Shown here: piece after piece, positions 61,498 through 64,000 of the stretch
How the letters are laid out: every line of letters starts with the position of its first letter
Position numbering within the stretch: position 1 is the stretch's first letter
NCBI RefSeq assembly: GCF_032854445.1
Contig: NC_088296.1
Coordinates: 2,315,246 to 2,379,245, forward strand
Direction: 5' to 3'
DNA length: 64,000 bases
DNA from: Liolophura sinensis
Lineage: Eukaryota > Mollusca > Polyplacophora > Chitonida > Chitonidae
Position numbers and translations under genes: made by a program
The notes under the pieces: generated by a model
The model's database searches: none
Seen by the model: the letters and a program-made list of their open reading frames with translations, nothing else
Told to the model about the DNA's origin: nothing

Positions 61498-62537
61498 CCG
61501 TGCCTGCCTTCCGCCCGCGCAGGCGTCAGCGATCAGCCTCAACGGCCGTGCTCGCCTCAGTATGAGCTTATACTGTAACAGCGAGTGACGCAGATCATTT
61601 TTCTATTTTAGCGTTACAAAGCTGGTTGGATTTTGTCATTAAAGGTTTATTCAAAGTAATCTTGTAATATATTAGTGTAATTGTGAACGTACATTCATAA
61701 AGACATCTATAAAATGGGATTATCGAACTGAACATTCACAGAAAATGCCACACCAGCGAAAAGTATCGTAGTTTTGGAGATGATGATACGCGAATTCGTG
61801 TACATAACCCCCGCTTTTCTGAATAAAAGTATGTGTTTCTAAGTCACCAAACTTTGAGGAAACGCAGAGAAACCACTTATTTATCGTGGGTTTGATGAAG
61901 TGTTGAATAGAGCCGTACTATAGTCAGTCGTTTTCTCACCTCAGCTACGCAAAAATACCAATACATCTTGTCGCCGAAGGCATTCGTCGTTCATTGGTCA
62001 GTAGTTGCCCTGATGCACTAATATCTGAGTCAGTGTCACATCCCCTGTCAGCAGATGGTCTATCATCGGTTGTGAACCCTAAACAATCCTCTTCTTCGCT
62101 GGACTCGGCCAACAAAGACATGTTGACACTCAAGAGAGTGCGGCTCGAAAAACAGGTTCTAATTTTGTTGCAGTTAATCATTCAAGCCACTAAAAACCTC
62201 CAAAACACTAGTAAATACAAGCCCAAGACATCAAGACAGATGTGTTTTGATTGATTTATACTTCAACAAGACATTTGAAAGCAAAATATACACCCAATGA
62301 GAAGCCTCTCCTCGGGAAATGAGGTCCTATCGACCGGGCGGATATATCCCCACTTCGGGTTGAGACAGAGCGCTCTGCATGCGGTCTGAGCCGCTCACTT
62401 TTACAGCGAGATTCTGCCTTTCACCTTTGTGAACTTTTTAATTGTGCCCCGACCTACATATACGTTTCAAAAAGAGTGAGGGGTGGAGTGTATATAAAGT
62501 TTCTTTCAAAGTTTCAGTACAGACTTTGATACTATAC

Positions 62538-62540
62538 TTT

Positions 62541-62612
<72 letters not shown>

Positions 62613-62616
62613 AAAG
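62538..62616. repeat. (TA)n tract with inverted arms
   Basis: ctttgg, about 33 TA units, then ccaaag. Same architecture as 27,183-27,247 with different arms. Confidence 0.9.
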
Positions 62617-62691
62617 AACTAGGTGAATAAACAAAATTCAGCGTCTATTTTGGCCAAAAGAAAAAACAAACAACCAAAATATAAAGCTGGA

Positions 62692-62850
62692 GTAAGTGGA
62701 AAGGTCTGACAGCAACCTACGGATGGTCGTGGGTTTCCCCCGGGTTCTGCCCTGGTTTCTTTCTACTATAATGCAGGCCGCCGTCATATAAGTGAAATAT
62801 TCGTGAGTATGACGTAAAACATCAATCAAATAAATAAATAAATAAATAAA
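62692..62850 (+). repeat. SINE 3' part with AAAT tail
   Basis: ggatggtcgtgggtttcccc through gacgtaaaacatcaatc and (AAAT)n. Confidence 0.8.
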
Positions 62851-62869
62851 GCTGGATAGCCAACAATGC

Positions 62870-62990
62870 AACGGTACTCTCCCCTAGTCGGGCATCAGAC
62901 GCATTTACCACACGGTACTCTCCCAGAGTCGGTCGTCAGACGCATTTACCACACGGTACTCTTCCAGAGTCGGTCTTCAGACGCATTTAG
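62870..62990. repeat. 42-bp tandem repeat, three copies
   Basis: Unit cggtactctcccagagtcgg plus tcagacgcatttaccaca. Confidence 0.9.
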
Positions 62991-63590
62991 CCCAGAGCAA
63001 GCCTACCTTGAAGCCCGTAACAAGAACCCAGACAAAATTTAAATTGGCATTTCTATGTGTTACAAATAACTATTTCTATTTAATGTAATTCTAGCTTTGT
63101 GTATACTTTTTTTAAAACATAAAAGATTGGCTCGATTGTTACTTTCAACGGTGCTGGGTGACAGACTCTCCTGATGACTATGAGTCATAATGCTAACACC
63201 AGTTGGACCGCATGCGTGGATCATTGTGTCTCAGCCAACTCGTTTGAAATAGAAATATGGAGTTGGCGAAAGTGGAATTGGGGGTGAGGGTAAGTCATAT
63301 TACAGTAGAAAGATTATCCGGATTAAATGAGATAAACACAGAGGGTTTCTATGCAGGAGGTTTATTTCAATCACTAATATTTATTTCAGCGACAAGATAT
63401 TACAGTTCTCCAAGACGTTGGAGAGATCAACATATTGGTCATATTTTAAATGGATCTAGTTAACATAATGTTTTATTTTTAATGCAGTTTACAGACAAGT
63501 ATACATAAGTAGTGCGTCTAGTGTGAAAATAAAGTGGCTGGGGATTTGTTTTAAAGACCTCGTGATATTGAATACAAGGTAATGTACGAC

Positions 63591-63625
63591 GGGGCCTCCG
63601 TGGCGGAGGTAGTTAGCCGTGCCTG
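63591..63625 (+). repeat. SINE head fragment
   Basis: ggggcctccgtggcggagg and agttagc, the box-A region only. Confidence 0.5.
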
Positions 63626-64000
63626 GTGTGTTCCGCACAGAGATTCAGTGAGCCATTACTATGAAAGGCCTGGTAAGGTAAGGCGGAGAATTGGCCTCAG
63701 AGAGGCACCATAGAAAGTGCAAATTTCAAAATCCCAGCACAGTTCTGTAAAATTCAAAATCATAAGTATAAAACTTGGTCGAATCAACCGGAAAAGCTAT
63801 ATGGCTATAAAAGAATCTGTTGCTTAGGAATTAAAAACGGCAATTTTTCGTTCAAACGAGGCAATTAGTCTGTAAGTTATGAAGATCAACGTTGACCAGG
63901 AGAACATTTCTACTGAAACTTTCAAGTGCGTATATCTACGTGCAGTACAAATTTCACCCTGGTTAAAGTTGGCCTTTGTATGTAAAAAATAAACGTTGTA

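Larger units (their letters stand above)
60793..64000. other. right end, no confident gene
   Basis: SINE fragments and three simple or tandem repeats. A 58-codon acidic minus-strand frame at 61,945-62,121 is unassigned. Confidence 0.5.

Overview
This window is eukaryotic and very probably from a lophotrochozoan, most likely a mollusc or a related shelled invertebrate. The evidence is short exons with GT-AG borders separated by multi-kilobase introns, dozens of interspersed repeats, long (CA)n and (TA)n runs, and many minisatellites. Two repeat families dominate. One is a tRNA-headed SINE ending in (AAAT)n, about 270 bp when full length. The other is a roughly 330 bp element ending in an ACTC-type tail; I know both types mainly from molluscs and their relatives. 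I see no bacterial operons, CRISPR arrays or rRNA. Species cannot be named from sequence alone.

Left third (1-23,000, minus strand): the first five coding exons of a metabotropic GABA-B receptor-like gene (class C GPCR) run from a start codon at 22,998 leftwards to 1,262. The gene leaves the window at position 1. The exons join in phase 0 and give 251 residues: a signal peptide and the first part of the Venus flytrap ligand-binding domain. The introns are 2.2-7.0 kb and packed with minisatellites and SINEs. A possible two-exon plus-strand gene end (19,965-20,349) lies inside intron 1. A CRE motif lies about 235 bp upstream of the start codon.

Middle (23,000-41,090): no confident gene. It holds SINEs, minisatellites, a (TA)n palindrome, a cluster of four CRE-type sites at 34,624-34,701 and a possible first-exon donor at 33,748 on the minus strand.

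Right third (41,090-60,520): a tandem segmental duplication, unit A about 41,090-51,432 and unit B about 51,475-60,520. Each unit carries a minus-strand copy of a gene I cannot assign to a named family. Copy B reads through two exons as an intact 280-residue protein. It has an N-terminal domain with the motif DNRRLWVFR that resembles ParB/sulfiredoxin-like folds, a GDPGG motif across the splice junction, a proline-rich middle and a polybasic C-terminus ending CVIC, a possible prenylation (CAAX) box. Copy A keeps the first of these exons open, but its last exon has a destroyed splice acceptor, a 5-base deletion and a stop codon. The introns of both copies consist largely of 20, 21 and 35 bp minisatellites. 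Unit A later received an ACTC-tailed element with a perfect 12-bp target duplication; unit B retains the empty site. A 292-bp block upstream of each gene copy is about 98% identical, more than the exons are.

Right end (60,520-64,000): SINE fragments, a roughly 90 bp pyrimidine-rich repeat, a second (TA)n palindrome and a 42-bp repeat, with no confident gene.
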